Source of the DNA: Mauremys mutica
Lineage: Eukaryota > Chordata > Testudines > Geoemydidae
Direction: 5' to 3'
Assembly (NCBI RefSeq): GCF_020497125.1
Contig: NC_059079.1
Span: 15,581,553-15,645,552 of the forward strand
DNA: 64,000 bases
Shown one piece after another: positions 60,801-64,000 of the stretch. Each line of letters opens with the position of its first letter. Positions within the stretch are counted from its first letter, which is position 1. The notes under the pieces are model-generated. The model was not told where the DNA came from and ran no database searches. It saw only the letters and a list, made by a program, of their open reading frames with translations. A program made the position numbers and the translations under genes.

Positions 60801-60904
60801 AAGGAAGCAAGGTTGACATTTATGGAAGAAGCTGTCACTGGGGAGCTCAAGGCCTGCATCCACATGATAGGGGAGGCTATGAAGGGCCCCGTGGATGGGG
60901 GTGT
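54816..60904. other. No gene recognised
   Basis: A locally GC-richer patch at 54,830-55,100 holds a 145-codon minus-strand frame without recognisable domains. A (TA)n run is at 56,791-56,809. Pyrimidine-rich stretches at 59,900-60,300 have open frames on both strands, which is typical of biased composition rather than coding. Confidence 0.45.
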
Positions 60905-61165
60905 TAACACCTTTTAAGGCCAGAAGAGACCATTATGATAATCTAATTTACCTCTTGTGTAGAACAGGCCACAGACTCACCCACTGATTACTGCATCTAG
61001 CCCAAAAACTAATGGTTGAGCTAGATCACATCTTTTGGAAAAGTATCTTATCTTATTCAAAAGACTCTAAGTGATGGAGAATCCGCCAACTTCCCCTGAT
61101 AAATTCCAGTGGTTACTTACTGCCTGTTAATTTACATATTATGTCCATTTCAAACTTTTCTGACT
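60905..61165 (-). mobile_element. LINE (CR1-type) fragment
   Basis: The stretch TTTAAGGCCAGAAGAGACCATTATGATAATC...GTGATGGAGAATCCGCCAAC is a recurrent turtle and bird interspersed sequence of CR1 type in this orientation. No readable protein. Borders approximate. Confidence 0.55.
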
Positions 61166-64000
61166 TCAGCTTCTAAGTAGTTACTACTGCAGCTTCCTAG
61201 CCTCATGCAGCTACTGATGGAGAAGCCCCCTCAGGAAACAAAGGGAACCCCCTCATCACTCAGTATGATGGATTAACCCTTCAGAGAGAGAACAGACAGC
61301 AAAGCCACATGAGTCCTAAAGAGAAGGAAGGCCTCAATTCTGCAGGCAGATGTCCACAAATTATAAGACCAGCGCTAGTTTTAAAACCAATTGCTTCATG
61401 AAGGAAAAAGACTTTCTAGATCTAAACAGTGATGAAGAAACACAGGACTCCTCTCCCCCCAGAACCTTAAGCAAGCGCCATAACTATTCCTGTTGATGCA
61501 ATCCAATTTATTAGAGTGCATCGCTGATACAAGGCCAGAACTTCACCATCTCAGAGATTCCTAAATGTTATATGATTAATAACTTCTTACTCCAACAAAC
61601 TGCTGGTTTGCACTCTTCAACAAATCTCTTCCCTTTGCAAAGCTTGTTATCTGGGCTGATGTTTAGTGTGGAGGGTTACATCCTGCTTGGCATTTCACCC
61701 AGGGGAAAAATTATGCTTCCAGTTTTGATATCATTTTAATGCAACTAAAAAGAAAAATCTGATTTTTTTAATTGAAGGTAGATCACATTTTAAGCATCAC
61801 CAAAAAGGAAACGTTTTGTACCTTGCTTAGTGATTTATGACTATCCCCTTTGGAACAAATTCCTATTTATACATTCATTTATTGCGTCTCCTGGTGTCAT
61901 ATTTTTGGCAAAGTCACTGTACACTGTATAGTGTGTCCCAATTCTCCCTCCATCAGAAAACATTTAGCAGAACTGCCTTTTAATAATCATACTGCCTTTT
62001 AATTTTCTTGAATGGGGCTACAGCTCTTACCACTTTACTCAGCTTTTCCTTTGATTAATGGGAATGCATTTCTGCTTACGGTGAGCAGGGTTGAAAGCAT
62101 TACAGGCTATAACAATTCCAATATATGGTTTCAAATGGAAAAACCCAAAGGGCTTAGCATGTATTGCTTTAAGATAGTATTATCCTTCAATCCATTCAGA
62201 ATCGGTGGTGGGAAAGTGGACAAAAAAGAATCCTTGTCTTTAGTAAAAGCTTCTGTTAGAAATTATGCTGTTTAGATGGATTGACTTCCTTTGATCGGAG
62301 AGATATAGTATTTGGATAAGAACAGGAAAAAAAGAACATTCTGATGATAATGAGAATGGATAACTCTGCTTTCCCATTCTATTCCATCATAAACAAAATA
62401 ACCTCAGAGTTAGGCATCACATATTTTATTAGCATTTTAAAGCACTTGGTTATCTGTATATTAAGTAACTGTAATAACATTCTGTAGGGTTGGCATCTGA
62501 GAGGAGTTCTGCATGGAAAAGCAACCTGATCTGCTGTTCTGCATTAGTCTCTCTTGAGATACCATTGCTCTGAATTCCACTAGGCATTTATGCAGAAAGA
62601 ATTAATGGAAGATTAAAAAGTTATCTGATATTGAGCAACTAATTATTTGACCCCAAGCCTACAATGACATATCTATGGGCACTGACTTCAATGGAGCTCC
62701 ATGCCTGCATAAGGGTCATCATTGGAGGATCAGGGCACTATTCAACAAATTTCAGCTCATTATCTATTTGTGACTTGAACACCAACAGATTATTAATTTC
62801 TCCAATATATTTGTTATTCAAAATGTGGTACAGTAAAGAATTATCATGAATAATTTTTGGTCGATAGCTCAACTGCAAGCCGTTCATTACAAACATTTGG
62901 TATTCTGATCTTGATGTGTTTTTACTGGACATACATTGACATATGGTGTCTCTCTGTTCCCTCATTGGATAAGTGTAACTCTTAAAATCAGATTTCCATT
63001 GTGAATGCTCATGCTAACAAATTTGGCAGTTGAGTGATTGCATGGAAGTTAGACTAGCCCTTTGACTGAAACATGACTGACAGACTTTCATTTTTTCTGT
63101 TATTAGGAGATGTGACTTTCTGAAGAACACATGTTCACTAACACTCAAACATTAATTCACTCATAGTTTGGGGGTAATCCCAATGTACACACCGTAGTCC
63201 AGGACCAATGGCACATGACAAATGTGATAAAATTTAGGTAGAATTATACAGAAGATTGTTACTTCCCAGTAATTGCATCTATAAACCTGAGACATTAAAA
63301 CTATTGATTAAAAACTGAGTTGTAAAGTTGGACTGTCTTGGTAAAATAAATATTGGATTTTAGCAGCAGTTAAAGTACAAGACAGGATGGGGAGCTCACC
63401 AAATCTGGTGGTTGTCATCATAGGTCTGATGTTATAGCTACAGGAAGTAAATACATGGATATTCATAACCCCATAGCAAGTCAAACAAAATTGCAAGCAC
63501 AACTTATAAGAGTTGAGTAGGGGCACACTTTTAGAACTCCCACCCCCATTCCTATAAAAGCTATCATCTCCACTTCACCAGAATGGAGAATGTGTGTGGA
63601 CATAAAAGAAATTAGATCAGGGGGTTCTTCCACAAAACACGTGAAATAATTAGTGCAATTTGCTGAATAGTAGAAAATGTTAAAGACTTGTTTTAAATAC
63701 CAAGTATAAACATTCATTTCTCTCTCTTTCCTAGAAGGAGCTGGTGTGACTCCTTCCCCTCTTCCTCAGCCGGAGGGAAGCTGGCTTCAGGAGTAGGATT
63801 TGTTTAGAGACAGGAAGTGGATGGGTGACGCTCAGCTGTGGAAGCCTCTCTTTCCCCATCACACTCCAACTACCAATGCATCAAGAGCCCCAGAAACTGC
63901 CCAGCCAAACACAAGCTCCTGCTTCCCCCCACTTTCAGATTCTCCTTTCTGGTGTGTCCTCACCTCACCAACTAAAGAGGAGGCTCAAACAACACTCAAG
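61166..64000. other. No gene recognised
   Basis: AT-rich sequence; the last 280 bases are purine/pyrimidine-skewed. No homology or splice-framed open frame was identified. Confidence 0.5.

Overview
The window reads as nuclear DNA of a reptile, most likely a hidden-necked (cryptodiran) turtle. The evidence is the repeat content: several CR1 LINE copies ending in the turtle-type tail (GCCATTCTTATGTTC), a tRNA-derived SINE with a CR1-like tail, a Penelope-like retroelement with a GIY-YIG nuclease domain, and many hAT and PIF/Harbinger MITEs with intact target-site duplications (TSDs). Base composition is AT-rich, exons are short and far apart, and most open reading frames are chance or repeat-derived. 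Nothing looks bacterial or viral apart from old solo LTRs.

The main gene-level content is on the minus strand. Thirteen recognisable exons and two or three doubtful ones, in collinear order from 44,227 down to 10,010, encode the first half of a FRAS1-related extracellular matrix protein of the FREM1 type: signal peptide, N-terminal FREM domain, then successive CSPG repeats. Most splice sites and intron phases fit the family exactly. The copy is nevertheless broken: an in-frame TAA at codon 48, a one-base shift in an A run, a GA-microsatellite expansion of four bases inside a coding exon, a five-base deletion, two acceptors reading GG instead of AG, and a missing or unrecognisable CSPG segment. 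Because introns are retained it is not a retrocopy. It is either a lost FREM1 or a decaying FREM1-like duplicate. The second half (remaining CSPG repeats, Calx-beta, C-type lectin) is not visible in the 10 kb beyond the last exon.

Layout: 1-10,009 holds repeats, including two solo LTRs and four non-autonomous DNA elements. 10,010-44,227 is the FREM1-like relic; its introns carry CR1 copies, PIF/Harbinger MITEs, solo LTRs, a ribosomal protein S28 retrocopy and Penelope fragments. 44,228-64,000 lies upstream of the start codon and holds only repeats (long-TIR MITE, Penelope GIY-YIG remnant, CR1, hAT MITE) and unassigned DNA. No tRNA, rRNA, CRISPR array or complete functional gene was found. Homology calls come from recognising family sequences by eye, since no database search could be run.
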